Assembly (NCBI RefSeq): GCF_022376445.1
Contig: NW_025955078.1
Location: 61,899-125,898 of the forward strand
Direction of reading: 5' to 3'
DNA: 64,000 nt
DNA from: Fomitopsis serialis
Lineage: Eukaryota > Basidiomycota > Agaricomycetes > Polyporales > Fomitopsidaceae
The number at the start of each line of letters is the position of its first letter. Within the stretch, counting starts at the first letter, position 1. A program made the translations under genes and the position numbers. The notes under the pieces are model-generated. The model was not told the DNA's origin, ran no database searches, and saw nothing but the letters and a program-made list of their open reading frames with translations. Below are positions 11,328 through 22,990 of the stretch, in pieces.

Positions 11328-13179
11328 ATGTCTGTCGCAAAGAAGTCTATGCCATATGGTGCGTATCCTGTGCTCTGTTGGTGTATTCCGCTGCAGTACC
11401 TGACGCGTCCGATGTCGACAGTCCGCCTGGGCAAGTCTGGCCTGAAGGTGTCGAAGATCATCCTGGGATGTATGTCGTACGGCCACAAGGGCTGGAGAGA
11501 ATGGGTCATTGACGATCAGGAGGAGGTCAGCAAGCACATAAAATACGCGTGAGCCCTTCACTTGACCCGCTGCATCGCGCCCTTCGACGAACGCGGACGA
11601 CAGCTACGACCACGGCATCCAGACCTTCGATACGGCAAATGTACGTCCATTCTTTGCGCATCTCGCGCATACCTACGGGTGACGCGGACTCGCTCTCAAG
11701 ATGTACTCGAACGGCTGCTCCGAGGTCATGCTCGGCAAGGCCATCAAGGAGCTCGAGCTGCCCCGCGAGGAGCTCGTCATTCTCACCAAGGTCAGCCCAT
11801 CCCCTCACAGGCCCATCGCTCCGCTCAGGCGACGATGCGCAGGTGTGGCATCCACTCGCGCCAAAATTCGGCATGGACGTGACGCTAGCGAGTGCGGCGG
11901 ACCACGGTATCATCAACCAGAAGGGTCTGAACCGCAAGGTGCGTTCGATCGTTCGGGGTTGCTTAGACGGTGCGCGTATAATGACATGGTGTGCTTCCAG
12001 CATATCTTCGACTCCATCAAGAACAGCCTCGAGCGTCTGCAGCTCGACTACGTCGACGTACTCCAGTGTATGTCTCGAGTCGCGGCAAACTGCTTGGATT
12101 CTTTGATGTTGACATATGCTCCTTCCAGGCCATCGTTTCGACTACGATACACCGATCGAGGAAACGGTCCGTGAATGTCTGTTAGCCGATCCGAACCCAC
12201 TCTGACCCTCCGCAGATGCAAGCCCTCCACGACGTCGTGCAAGCCGGGTACGCCCGATACATCGGCATGAGCTCGTGCCACGCCTACCAGTGTACGTATC
12301 CGTGCTGACAGCACCTCATACTGCAATGCTGACGAAACTCACAGTCCACGCCATGCAGAGTGCGCACCCCCGCCTTACTTTCAAAAAGAACACATCTCGA
12401 CGCTGACACCGTACTCGCGCCGACAGACTACGCCATCCAGAACAAGCTCACACCGTTCATCTCCATGCAGAACCACCACAGCCTCGTCTACCGCGAGGAA
12501 GAGCGCGAGATGTTCCCCACACTCAAGGTGCCGTCTCCCCGCGCCGGCTCTCCTACATCCCTCCGGTCTGACCGTCTACGTAGATGTTCGGCGTCGGCGC
12601 GATCCCGTGGTCGCCCCTCGGCCGCGGCATCCTCACCCGCCCGCTCTCCGCGCAGACGAAGCGCGGCGAGACCGACGCGTCAGTACCGCCCCTCCGCCCT
12701 GCAGTCGCGCGTGCTCATCTGGCCCTCCTGCAGCGCCGCGGGCCCGTAGAAGACGTGGGCGGGCACCGCCGACGTCGTCACCCGGTACGTCTCTCCGCCG
12801 CGGACATGCTGTTCCTTGCTGATGCGGGCATGCAGGGTGGAGGAGCTCGCGGGCAAGAAGGGGGTGAGCATGGCGCAGGTCGCGCTTGCGTGGAGCTTGG
12901 CGAGGGACGGTGAGTGCGCGTGGAGTCGGGCGGCGCGTTCGTGGTGTTGATGTGGACGCGCGTTCTGCGCTGCAGACGTGTCGGCGCCGATCGTGGGCAC
13001 GACGAGCCTCAAGAACCTCGAGGAGCTCATCGGTGCGCCCCAGTCCCCGTCTGCGTCTGCGTCTCTGAGGTGCTGACGGTGCTTGACGGACAGACGCGCT
13101 GGACGTCGAGCTGACTCCGGACGAGATCAAGTACCTCGAGGAGGCATACAAGCCGATCGCAGTGTATGGCCACTCGTAA
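11328..13179 (+). CDS. Aldo/keto reductase (aryl-alcohol dehydrogenase-like)
   Basis: An NADPH-dependent TIM-barrel oxidoreductase acting on aldehydes or ketones. The gene starts at 11328 (MSVAKKSMPY) and the first intron is 11359-11421, after which VRLGKSGLKVSKIILGCMSYG gives the standard N-terminal strand block. The barrel continues through FDTANMYSNGCSE (catalytic Asp and Tyr), EELVILTKV (catalytic Lys) and LDYVDVLQ/CHRFDYDTPIEET (catalytic His side). Then come IGMSSCHAYQ, ISMQNHHSLVYREEE, IPWSPLGRGILTRP, KKGVSMAQVALAW and APIVGTTSLKNLEEL, and the end ...KPIAVYGHS with stop at 13177-13179. At least nine short introns are needed. All four tetrad residues are present. It resembles fungal aryl-alcohol dehydrogenase and similar reductases; in wood-decay fungi these can reduce lignin-derived aldehydes, but that substrate is inference. 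Confidence 0.87.
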
Positions 13180-13679
13180 GCGATAGTGGAACGCGCGGGC
13201 GTGGGGCAAAGATGCGTGCGACGCGCAGACGAGTGTGGTTTCCTCGCAAAATGGGTAGTATGGAGTCCAGGCATGTGTCATGCATGGTACAGTAGGAAGT
13301 ATGACTCACATGTGTACGATAGTGATAGCAACTCGCAAAATGGAAGCATGGATTACACTGCGTCCCACTGGATGTGCCTGCGGCGGTCCCACTGTGTATA
13401 TCTTTCACCTGATCAGATCGACGATATGATTCAAGTACGTCGTAGTGCTGCTAGTGATGGAACTAGTGGAGGGTGGTATCAGGTGGCTGTCTGCACAGGT
13501 AAGCCGCCATTTCGTCTGCCAATTTGCTATGCCGATCTGATCCAATCGAGCAAGTTGACTTACAAGGTTATGTTGATGCCGCGACCTGAATCTATTAGCA
13601 GTACACAACAGGCATTCTATACAACGGCACTGCACGGCAATGTTGTCGCGTCCACCGTTCTCAAGCTGCTGCTCCCCAT
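13180..13679. other. Convergent intergenic region
   Basis: 500 bases between the stop codons of the aldo/keto reductase and the carboxypeptidase, with slightly lower GC. Expected to hold both 3' UTRs. No gene is recognised in it. Confidence 0.55.
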
Positions 13680-15992
13680 CTACAGCTCAGATCGCCTGAC
13701 GACGTCGCTCTCCTGCGGAGTGAAGGTAGGTTCCGCGCGGAAGCCCAACAGGTACTCCATAATTTGGTATGCAGCCTGCGCCGGTTGCAATCAGGTCCGC
13801 TCAGCATCGCTCTACAGATTTGCACTCACCGCTGGAGAGAACTCGGGTACCATATGCCCGCTCAGCTCGACCTCGAAGTAGGCCAGGCCGCGCTCGTAGT
13901 GGGCCGTGCCCAGTGCACCGACGCCATCAACGATGAAGCTGTCATTTGCGATAGGTGTTTGGAATCCCTGCATACCGTTCCCTGCGCAGACCATGTCACA
14001 TCAACATCAGCTTTGCCCCCCGCACAACCAGAGGACTCACAAGTCATACTACCATCGCGCCCCACACCCCATCAGCCGACCGCGCACAGCACAACATAGC
14101 AACACAAGGCACCACTCACTTCTGCAGCGCGATCCGCGTGCCCTCGCTGATCAGCACGAAGTCCGCGAGGCCGTGCACGACCACCGCCCGCGCGCTCTTC
14201 TCGATCACGTTCGGGAGCACGCTGAACACGGGCGGGAGGCTATTATCGCCGTCGGGGAACACGTCCACATCGGAGCACTCCGCCCAGGCGACGTCCGCGG
14301 GCGCGTGGATCGCCGCCTTCACGTCCGCGCGGTCGAAGTAGAGCGGCGCGAGCTGCGTCTGCGGGAAGGACCCCGGGAAGCCGAGCACGTCCCACAGGAT
14401 CGGCCACTGCCCGTGAGTTAAGTAAGACGGGCCGGGTCAGCGCGTCTGGACGGAAGGGGGCGGCGGCGGGTGGAGACGCACCGTGTCGAAGATGCGGTAG
14501 ATGTTGAACGCGGGGTTGACGTCGAGCGCCGCGGCGAAGATCGCGTCCCACACGTCGCACCCGGCGTCGGCCTCGACGCTCGTGCCCGGCAGGGGCAGCA
14601 GCCCGGTGGGCGGATAGGCGAGGTACTTGTCCGTGTAGTCCGCGTAGTTGCAGGCGGCGGCCTGCGCGTCGAGCGTGTCCATGAACGTCTCGTTGAACGC
14701 GAAGACGTTCCGGTACTTGTGCACGAAGCTCACGGCGGGGATCTGCTCTTGGACGACGTCCCACGAGAGCGAGGCTGCGCAAACCCGTCAGAGGTGTGTG
14801 GGTGACGGATCGGACATGGAAGAAGGTACGGACGATCGGAGATCCAGAAGCCTTTGAGGTCGAGGTCGAGAGCGTCGGGGTGCTCGTAGATGTAGTTGGC
14901 GGTGTCTGCAAGTAGGTATCTGAGACTACAGGCTCGTGCAGATCAACTCAGAAGCACTCACAAGGAACGTAGGTCCCGGCATACTTCGATCACCGTCAGC
15001 ACTGAAATTGAACGAGAAGCCACGGCGACAGCACCCACACTCTCCCCGGTAGTGTAGAAGTTCTTCCCCTTCAGCTCGGAGAAGACCTCGAGGAACTGGT
15101 GCAGGAAGCCAACGAGCTGCTCAGCCAGTTGGTCTTCATTCTGCCGACGAGCTCGATGAGATCGCCTCGATCAACAATGCGGAGACGCCGCACCTCGATA
15201 TCTGGCGTGCCCTGGGAGAAACCCGTCCCGACCGGCTGGTCGATATACAGGATACTCGAGAGGTTCGTCCAGCTATAGTCGTTCGGCGTAGGTTTCGCTT
15301 GTCCGTGAGACCACTGGATCGGCTGTGCCAGGTCAACGGGATCCGTCAATCGACAATATCATAAGAATCACGAACGAGGACGCACCCCGTTCTCTTGCAG
15401 GAGGCCCTCTAGGGACGAGCATCCGGGGCCTCCGTTGATCCTGGGAAGAGGTTGTTGAACGATCGCGGGATGCATAAGGAGAACCCTACGTACCACATGA
15501 TGAGGTCATCGAGACTGCCTTGCGGACCAGGCGGGAAGAACCAGAAGAACAGCTACGCGGCAAGCTCAACTCACCGACGCAAGCCGTAGCACGTCCAGCA
15601 CCACACTTACCTGACGCGTCTCATCGGTCTTGTTGCTAATCGGCAGCAAGCCCGCCCAGCTCGGGCCAATGTCCCAATCGACCAACGGGATAGCCGAGCC
15701 ATTCACCCAGAACTCTGCACGCACCTCAGACCCAGATTCACGCGCATATATGCCATGTGAGTAGAGACTGTGACGCACCTGACGCCTTCGGGTTAGAGAA
15801 GGTAATGTTCTTGACGGTGCCCGGACCACCCGCGACCGCGTCGGCTCGTGGCGGGACGGCCCACTTCCTCGCAGCCTGCTCTTGGTATGCGCGAAGCTTG
15901 TGCATCGGCATCATCTTCTTCGCATCGACGCCCGCCGCTGCACCGAGCGCCGCGAGCGCGAGCACTGCACGCGACATCGCAGAGAGCCTCAT
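13680..15992 (-). CDS. Secreted serine carboxypeptidase, S10 family
   Basis: Removes C-terminal residues from peptides outside the cell or in the vacuole. The minus-strand gene starts at 15992 with a clear signal peptide ([20 protein letters not shown], cleavage likely after GVDA) and ends at 13680. In order I read [18 protein letters not shown], the substrate-binding [11 protein letters not shown] (near 15420), [22 protein letters not shown], the nucleophile block GESYAGTYVP split by an intron between Ser and Tyr (near 15030), ISDPSL-type and CDVWDAIF blocks, [15 protein letters not shown] with the catalytic Asp (near 14150), and [12 protein letters not shown] with the catalytic His (near 13865). 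The last exon ends ...[13 protein letters not shown]. Catalytic triad and oxyanion segments are all present, with several N-glycosylation sequons. Intact by reading; several intron edges are inferred. Confidence 0.88.
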
Positions 15993-16102
15993 GGCGGCAG
16001 GTGTGTCCCTCAGCTCGAGTAGCGTCCGTGCCTCAGAGATGAGTGCGACAGGGATGACAAGGGGCGAGGGGGAATAGACGGACCTTCGAGACGCACTTGA
16101 GC

Positions 16103-16111
16103 TTTATATAT
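16103..16111 (-). promoter_or_regulatory. TATA box of the carboxypeptidase gene
   Basis: Read on the minus strand, TATATAAAG stands about 110 bases before the carboxypeptidase ATG at 15992, a normal distance for a fungal promoter with a short 5' UTR. This is the only strong TATA word in that flank. Confidence 0.55.
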
Positions 16112-17592
16112 ACTGCACATTCGCACACGGGGGCGGACACCCCGAGCCACCCGACGCGACGCTTCGGGGGTGATGGGGGTCGGTGGCGGATGCGTCAATT
16201 GGCAGCGTGGCGACCGGGGAGAAGCACCAGGAAGCAGCACGCCCGCGACGGTTCCTCGGAGGAACGCACAGAACCTGCATTCATTACGCCGCACGAGGCC
16301 GGTCTCGGGCGATGTTTCAGGCGGCCTTCGCTGCTATCTCCACTGGAGTAGTAGCCTCGCATCCTCGTAGCAGTACTAGTAGAGCGCAAGTAGAGTGCAT
16401 ACTTTGACCATTCTGACCCCCGCGGCCATGCTCGGATCAACCCCGACGCAGCTCGGAGCCAACACTTCATCCTGCCAGGCCGAGGCCGGGACAGGAGCAT
16501 ATGCAACGCGGAAATGAAGTGTCCGCATGCATCGTACTCAGAGTGAGAAGAAGTCCGACGCCAGAGGTTCCGAGACTGAGAACCCGGACACAACGCACAT
16601 GGCGTAGAACGGTCAACAAACAGAGCCACCCATCGATGATCATTTATTCAATGTGCATGGCAGGGCGAGGAAATATCGCATGCGCTCACACTCCCCGCAC
16701 ATGGCCCGACGCAAATCAGCCCTTCGGCTTCCCTCCACTGGCAGACGTCCCCCGACTTGTAGAACTCTGCGTCGCTGCTCTCTCACTGACTTCCATCGCA
16801 TGCCCCGTGTGAAGCACGCGTCTTCGAGACGCGTACTTACACACCAAGCCGCGTGTCGCCCTCTGGCGGGCTCGAGATGGACAAGAATAGGCCCAAGCAG
16901 TTTGAGAACGAGATGAAACAAAGATGGAATGGATATTGATGTAAAGGCCGTCCGAGGCGCCATAAAGCAGCCCCTGGCCGCACATACTGGGTGGCAGCGG
17001 ACGATATGCCACGGCTGGGATACGCAATGCCTCCATTCCCTGCGTGCTCAGCTCGCAAACTGCATGCCGATCTGCTTGCCTGGGTGGTTGGAAGACAATC
17101 ACGTAGCCTGTAGCCTGAAGGACGTGGTGAGCGATGTAGGATCTAGCAGCGTCACGCACATGATGCTTGTCAAGGCGAACGGGCAGTCTCGCGCTATGGG
17201 CTCAAGGGTATCAATACCTTTCAACGCTCACAGCGGTGGTACGACATACCTGGGTACTACATGTCAAGTTGGGAGCTATTGGGAGGGATCAGGGAGGGAC
17301 ACATCCCCGGTACCTGCGGAACTGTGTCCGAGTACCGCGGACGCGCGTTGGCACGGTCACGTTGCCGCGACGCAGACCGTGCAAGCGCCGACAGCCGCTT
17401 CAACCTGAGACTCGTGAAGCTCAGTGCGGGATACGACCATCCACAGCTAGCAGATTGACGCAATGCTACATTCGAACCACGCGTTCGACGCCACGACAGT
17501 ACAATGAGCCGCTACAATCACCAGACATCCATGAATATCGATACGGAGCATTCACCTGGAGAACGAGGAGACCAGTCGGGACAGCGAGGAGC
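16112..17592. other. Interval without assigned gene
   Basis: 1.5 kb between the carboxypeptidase promoter and the end of the Rua1-type gene. A minus-strand frame at 16716-17159 ends in a plausible protein tail (EVSERAATQSSTSRGTSA) and could be the last exon of a small unknown gene, but no upstream exon chain, domain or start could be supported. Confidence 0.35.
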
Positions 17593-19630
17593 CTAGTCCG
17601 TTTCGGAGTCACGATCAGCCTCGGAAACCTCCTCAGCCTCAGCCTCAGCCTCCGCCTCCGCCTCCGCCTCTGCTTCCACAGCCGCGCGATAGATATCATC
17701 CTCGATGTAGATGTCCGCCTCCCCCTCCATGGTCGACCCTTGATGGCACGCCGCCGCGTGCTTCCACCTGTCACACCGCGCACCGCGAGCTGCAGTCAGC
17801 GCACACAAAAGTGGACGGCGTCAGCGTACCAGTGTATCTCCTTGACCTGCGCCAGACAGTCAGCAATCCCGACACCGAGACGAGCGAACGGCGGCGCGCA
17901 CCTTCGTGGGGACGTCCTTGACGCCCTCAACGGCGACCCACTTTTTGCACCTGTGGCACTTGCCCTGCATGAGATGGGTCTTCTCGAGCTTGCCGACCGT
18001 CGTGCGCTGCACGGTCCGGAACGCGAGCGGGGGCGAGAACGGGCGGCCGGTCATCGCGGAGATGCCTAAAGGTGGGTTAGTCATTCACATCGCCATTTGA
18101 GTGACGAGTAAAGCGAGGGTACCGTGCGCGTATTGCATGTGGTAGCTGAGGTAGTGTCAGTTAAGAGGGTCAGCGGACAGTGCGTATGAGTGCTCTATTG
18201 TCGTGGTGAGATTCAATACGGAGAACAGGAGACGGACGTACCACTTGAACGCAGAGAACTTGGTAGAGAGCCAGAGCTTCTTGTCCTCGCCACCGCGACT
18301 CCTGCTCTCCATGCAGCACGGACATAGCCCGACCTGCGCGACAATGAAGACACAATCTACGCGCGGACGGGAGGCATACCTTCGTCGTGCCCCTCCCCTT
18401 CACGAAGCGAGGGGTGTACAGATCGAAGGCGTCGCGCGGCGGGTTGAAGGTAGCGTCGGAGAGGCCTTTGGTCTTCGCGTACCTGTGAAACGTCAAGCGG
18501 AATGGACAACGCGGCGTGGATCGGCCATCTTACTTGGAAACGTATTCCTCTTGGTACGAGCTCACCGCGAAGCGTCTGTAGAATAACGAAAATTCGGGGT
18601 CAATGGGGACCTGTGGAGGGAATGTGCGCTGAGGGATGAGGGCGTCTTCGTCCGCGGAAGGAGCCTGATTGTCTTGTTCGGGGCGTTCGGGTATGACACG
18701 TTCTCCAGAGTCGGGTCTTCGCCTCTTCCGAGCGGGGAGAACCAGAGACCGCTCGAGCTCGGTATCCTTCAAGGGTCTCTTGCGAGTACCAGAGGGGCGA
18801 GCCATCGTTGAAGTGGACGCAGCGGGCAGATGAGCAGAACGGTCCAGCCTTCGCGAACGAGTGTGATAGCGCAGACCGAGAGCCTCGCGCATAGCGCGCT
18901 TGTCGGCGCTGTCCATGACCTTAGATCTCGGTGCAGAAGCGGTAGTAGATGCAGCAGGGGGAGATGACTTTTCAGCAGTGGCAGCGCGTACGCGTACGGC
19001 GGGCGAGCCTTGGACAGAACAGGCGGGAGCACAGGGAGAGGTGGGCATCGACGAGAGCGCAGAAAGAGCGGGCGAGAGCAGTTCGGAGAGAGATGCGGAG
19101 GGACAGTCTGATTCGAGGGATGTCCTCCGGTCTTGGGCAGCCGTGTACGCGGCGAGAGACTGGATCTTGCTTGCAGGTGTGGCCACATAGGAGTTATGTC
19201 CGCTACTAGGTGTGGCTGGCTTGCGGGTTGCACTGCGAGAGAGCGAGCGGACGCCATAACGGTGGACCGGAGATACCGAGGAGCCGACGGCTGCCCAGAG
19301 CGCGCTAGGAGAAGAGAAGAGGGCCTGCAGCGGGGTGGAGGGAGACGAGCACGAGTTTGAGGCAAAGCCCGAGAGCTGACTGGACGGGAACCCGAGCGCA
19401 AAGGGAGGTGTCGAGGAGACCGCTTGCAGCGAGTCCTTGTACGGAGAGATGAGGTCGTTCCGCGAGGCCTCGTAGAGGTACGGGTCAGAGTCCCAGTCCA
19501 CGAAGGAGTTCCGCAGGCCGGCAGTCTGGAACATGCCTGGTGAATAGCTGTACGCAGTCAAGGGCATGCTGGGTCTTGGGTTGGCGCAGGTCGCGTTGAA
19601 GGAGCTGTATGAGACGCCGTTTTGAGCCAT
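17593..19630 (-). CDS. Rua1-type C2H2 zinc-finger transcription regulator
   Basis: A nuclear DNA-binding regulator of the family named for Ustilago maydis Rua1, which activates a glycolipid gene cluster there; the target here is unknown. The gene starts at 19630 (MAQNGVSYSSFNATC) with one long exon to 18534 encoding a Ser/Pro/Thr-rich disordered region with basic patches (RKRRRP). Short introns, the first at 18483-18533, then lead into the diagnostic C-terminal domain. That domain reads FNPPRDAFDLYTPRFVKGRG, GLCPCC, LWLSTKFSAFK, YHMQYAHGISA, GRPFSPPLAFR, GKCHRCKKWV, VEGVKDVPTKV and WKHAAACHQG, with paired Cys and His for zinc. It ends in an acidic tail, AEAEAEAEAEAEAEE..., coded by a microsatellite. 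It is divergent from the first BAR gene, whose start lies 350 bases away. Family call from domain recall; regulation target not inferable. Confidence 0.82.
17631..17671. repeat. Trinucleotide/hexanucleotide microsatellite
   Basis: Imperfect CAGCCT / CCGCCT repeats inside the last exon of the Rua1-type gene. On the minus strand they encode the alternating Ala-Glu tail. The repeat is in frame, so length changes would alter tail length without breaking the protein. Confidence 0.8.
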
Positions 19631-19980
19631 GTTCGCGAGAGAATCGGCGGCTATATGCGCGTCGTTTCAGCCCTCAACGCGTCCTCTGTGCAATCAAAGC
19701 CAAGGAAAAGCAGAAGGATACCTTTGGGACGCCTAGGAGGGAGCAGGACGCGACGGGGAGATGGTGGTGGCTTGGAAGGAAGAGGCGCGTTGCGCGTTCC
19801 GCGCCTGATGCAGCCGCGCGCCCCCGATCACCAGGCTGGACAGTGACACGGACATTGCGCGCGACCTCGAACACCGCACTGAGCGTGCATGACACCGCAT
19901 TGATTGCGGCCTGCCCATTCCGTCTCCCTGCAAGTCTCTCTCCTGCTCTCTCCCCGTCCTCCACACTCGCCCTTGTCGCT
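19631..19980. promoter_or_regulatory. Divergent promoter, Rua1-type gene and BAR copy 1
   Basis: 350 bases between two divergent start codons. From 19873 onward it is recognisably homologous to the flank of BAR copies 2 and 3 but with about a dozen changes and a 10-base indel. Before 19873 it shares nothing visible with the flank of the other copies. No clear TATA word is seen. Confidence 0.5.
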
Positions 19981-21215
19981 ATGGACCAATGGACAAAGCT
20001 TCAGGCTGGACTTTCCGGCCTCAACATCGGCCAGTCCGCCAACAAGTTCGCAAAGGGCTTTAACACCACCGTCCAGGCGACCAAGGAGCGCATGGGCCAG
20101 GTCGCTGCGGACGACATCACCGAGCTCCCGCAAGGTCACCAGCATCTCGCCAGTTCGCGCACACCGATCGCTGATTCCACCTTGCACCCACAGAGTACAA
20201 AGACCTCGAGGCGCGGGTCGACAACCTCCGCCAAATCCACTACGCGCTGCTGAAGTACGTCCGTTCCGCGCGCCGCGCTCCTTCCACCAACACATGACCT
20301 GCCACACAGAGTAACGAAGGTCTACGAGAACGAGACGTACGACTACCCCACCCAGATCCAGGAGAGCATCACCGAGCTCGGGACGTCCATCGGCCAGGGG
20401 CTCACCAACTTCGCCGCCCACAACCTCAAGGGCGTGCCCGTCGCCGCCCCCGCCCCCGTCACGCCCCCCGCCGCACAGCACAAGACCCTCCCGCACGCCA
20501 TCGGCCGCGCCGCCACGACCGCCGCGCAGACGCTCCAGGTGAGCCCCGCGGCCGGCGAGGAGAAGCTCCACACCGCGCTCGGCGCGTACGCCGGCGCATG
20601 GGAGAAGATCGCGGATGCGCGCGTGCAGCAAGACGAGTCGATCCGCGCGCAGTTCCTGCAGCCCTGGCAGACGACGCTCTCCACGAGTATCGCGGTCGCG
20701 ATGAAGGCCCGCCAGGCCGTCCGCGGCAGCCGGCTCGAGCTTGACGCCGCGAAGCAGGTGTAAGTGCCCGGTGCTCTCAGGCGCGCGGGCGAGCGCGAAA
20801 TTGACGTTAATTGACGTGTGTCCGCTAGGTTGAAGACTACGGGGCCGTCGAGACAAGAGGCTGCTCGGCTCGAAGTCGAGAACGCGGAGGATGACCTTGT
20901 CCAGAAGACCGAAGTCGCTATCACGCTGATGAAGGCGGTCCTCGACAACGTACGTTGCGCTTACCTCCTCCTACATTTTATGCGCCGCTGACCCTCGTGA
21001 CCAGCCTGAACCACTGAAGGACCTCCACGAGCTCGCCAAGGCACAGCTCATCTACTACGCAACCGCCGCCGAGGCGCTCTCAACCGTCCAGGGTGAGCTC
21101 GAGGAGCTCAGCGTTGCTGCCGAAGGCGAGTACAGGTGCGTGTGTCCTCCGCGTCGCCGCTGCACACGCATGTACTGACTATCCGCTGCTCTGCAGGAAG
21201 TCGCGCGACCACTGA
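19981..21215 (+). CDS. BAR_2-family (Gvp36-like) membrane-curving protein, copy 1
   Basis: BAR proteins are crescent dimers that bind and bend membranes; yeast Gvp36, the family model, acts in Golgi-vesicle traffic and endocytosis. Exons 19981-20134, 20194-20254, 20310-20759, 20829-20949, 21005-21135 and 21197-21215 join in phase to 936 bases, 311 residues, a usual length for this family. Landmarks: GLSGLNIGQSANKFAKGF, ATKERMGQVAADDITELP, YKDLEARVDNLRQIHYALLK, YDYPTQIQESI, HTALGAYAGAWEKIADAR, then long coiled-coil helices ending EGEYRKSRDH. Residue 6 is Lys here but Thr in copies 2 and 3. The gene is intact. Its promoter differs from that of the other copies, being shared with the Rua1-type gene. 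Confidence 0.87.
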
Positions 21216-22499
21216 TTCAGCAACGAACTGCGGATGCCTTCACGTTCACGATATTTATACCTGACTGCTCTGTTGTCTCATCTACCCGTCCTCCGTGTAT
21301 GCTGCCCTGACAGACAATCTACCATTTTGCTCTCTGATGCACTGGCCCCGGCCTCGCCGCGCTTGTCCTCATTCGGATGCGTGGCGAGTGGTGGTACCTG
21401 GGAGTATTGTCAGTGTACACGTCTGCGAGCATCTACTGATGAACTACAGCTGAACCATGGGCAACGCCTGGTGCGTCTTTTGCGTTGTCGCCGACTTGGC
21501 TCCCTTTCCGGCACCGTCGCTCCTCGTCCTCTCTGTGCACTACTGCCCTTCTCGCGCTGTTCTCGTGCTGACCTCCGCCTGCGCTACGCTCATGCCCGCG
21601 ACCGAGGCGAGTTCATAGACACCCCCGGCACCGCCCCTTCACGCTTCTTCGAGCCTACGCAGGTCCGTCTTCTTTGTGCATTCACTCAGAAAACCCGTCT
21701 TACTAGCTTTCATCTCTGACTTGCTTCCGCCTTCCCCCGCCCCGAACCCACCCCAAATCTCCAACCTGTGCATGCCCAGGCGATGCTCAAGCATCGTACC
21801 ACCCTCCTCTCAACTTTCGGCGGCGAGTTTATGCACCGGACGGCTCGCTACACGCCGTTCTCTGCGGCGCTCTCCAACAAGCGCCCGCGGTCGCCCTCCA
21901 CATTGTGTCTATCACCCGTCACCCCCTGATGTCTCTCTGCGCGACGTAAAGTGCGCTGCGCGCATCCTTCGACTGCGTGCGTCACCGCCATTACCCGTCA
22001 TCATGCGTCCAACCACGGTACGCTCACCGTCAAGTCTCGGTAACAACTGACGACGACCGACATCTCACTCTTCCGATCTCGCGCGAATAGCACCGGCCGA
22101 CGCGTATGCAACTCCCGTCAACGTGTCCTCGCTCACACGCGTACGGAAGACGGCACACGACCCGCGTAAACAGCACTCTGTACGACGACCGCCTGCGGTC
22201 TCCTGCCCGCGCGCAGGCATCTCGCAGCGGTGGACAGCGGTGCGCAACGGTGCGCTTTTCCTCGCGACGTGCAGGTGCCACGCCCAAATACATCGCGAGT
22301 CGCCCCGTGCGCTCCTACGTACGTACACCCACAACCCGTCTCCCCAACTACAAGCTCCTTGCACTCACTACACTAGACCTACATAGCATACGGACGAGTT
22401 CGCGCGTGTCGATTGCTCGTGCGACGCACCGTCTCTTCCCGCTCGCCATGACTCGCAGGCATCGACTAAGCTCGTCAGCCGCAAGTCCTCCTGACCCAC

Positions 22500-22990
22500 G
22501 TGTCGGACGAACGGCTCCCGCATGGACGCTCTACAGTCACCCGTCGTCAGCGAACTCATCGACCGCCTGGACCTCAAGAGAGCTTACCTCTGCCCGTCCG
22601 CGCCGATACCGACAACCTCGACACCGTGCATAACGACCCGCACACGCAGCCCGTCGCCAAGGCGCGCTCACTCGGCGAGCGCGTCTTATCAGCAACGAGC
22701 ACGAAGTCAGTACTCGCCCTTCAACTCGGTGGGAAAAGCAACTCACCGATGCTTTTTCTTGCCCGCAGCCCTCGCTTTTATACCTCGCTCGAGAGCTCGT
22801 CAGCGCGATGACAGCGGCCAAGTCGCCGTGGCTCTTCTGGGGCGCATCCTGCGCGACGTCCGCGGAAGCGAGCACGGTGCCACTTGGCATGGACGGCAGC
22901 CTCGTCCGTGTCACAGACGCAGACGTTCGGGCCCATGCTCGATGGCCCGGGCGTGCGGTACGTGCGCGTTGATCGGGCAGGGTCCGTGAA
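22500..22990. repeat. Diverged internal duplication, segment A
   Basis: Aligns by eye with 28230-28700 of the same unit. Shared blocks include GATGTCCGCGGAAGCGA-type sequence with a downstream TGGCATGGACG block, a minus-strand GTGAGTTG donor and a second minus-strand GGTAAGC donor. Similarity is patchy with indels, so this is a much older duplication than the 12.8-kb array. Confidence 0.6.
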
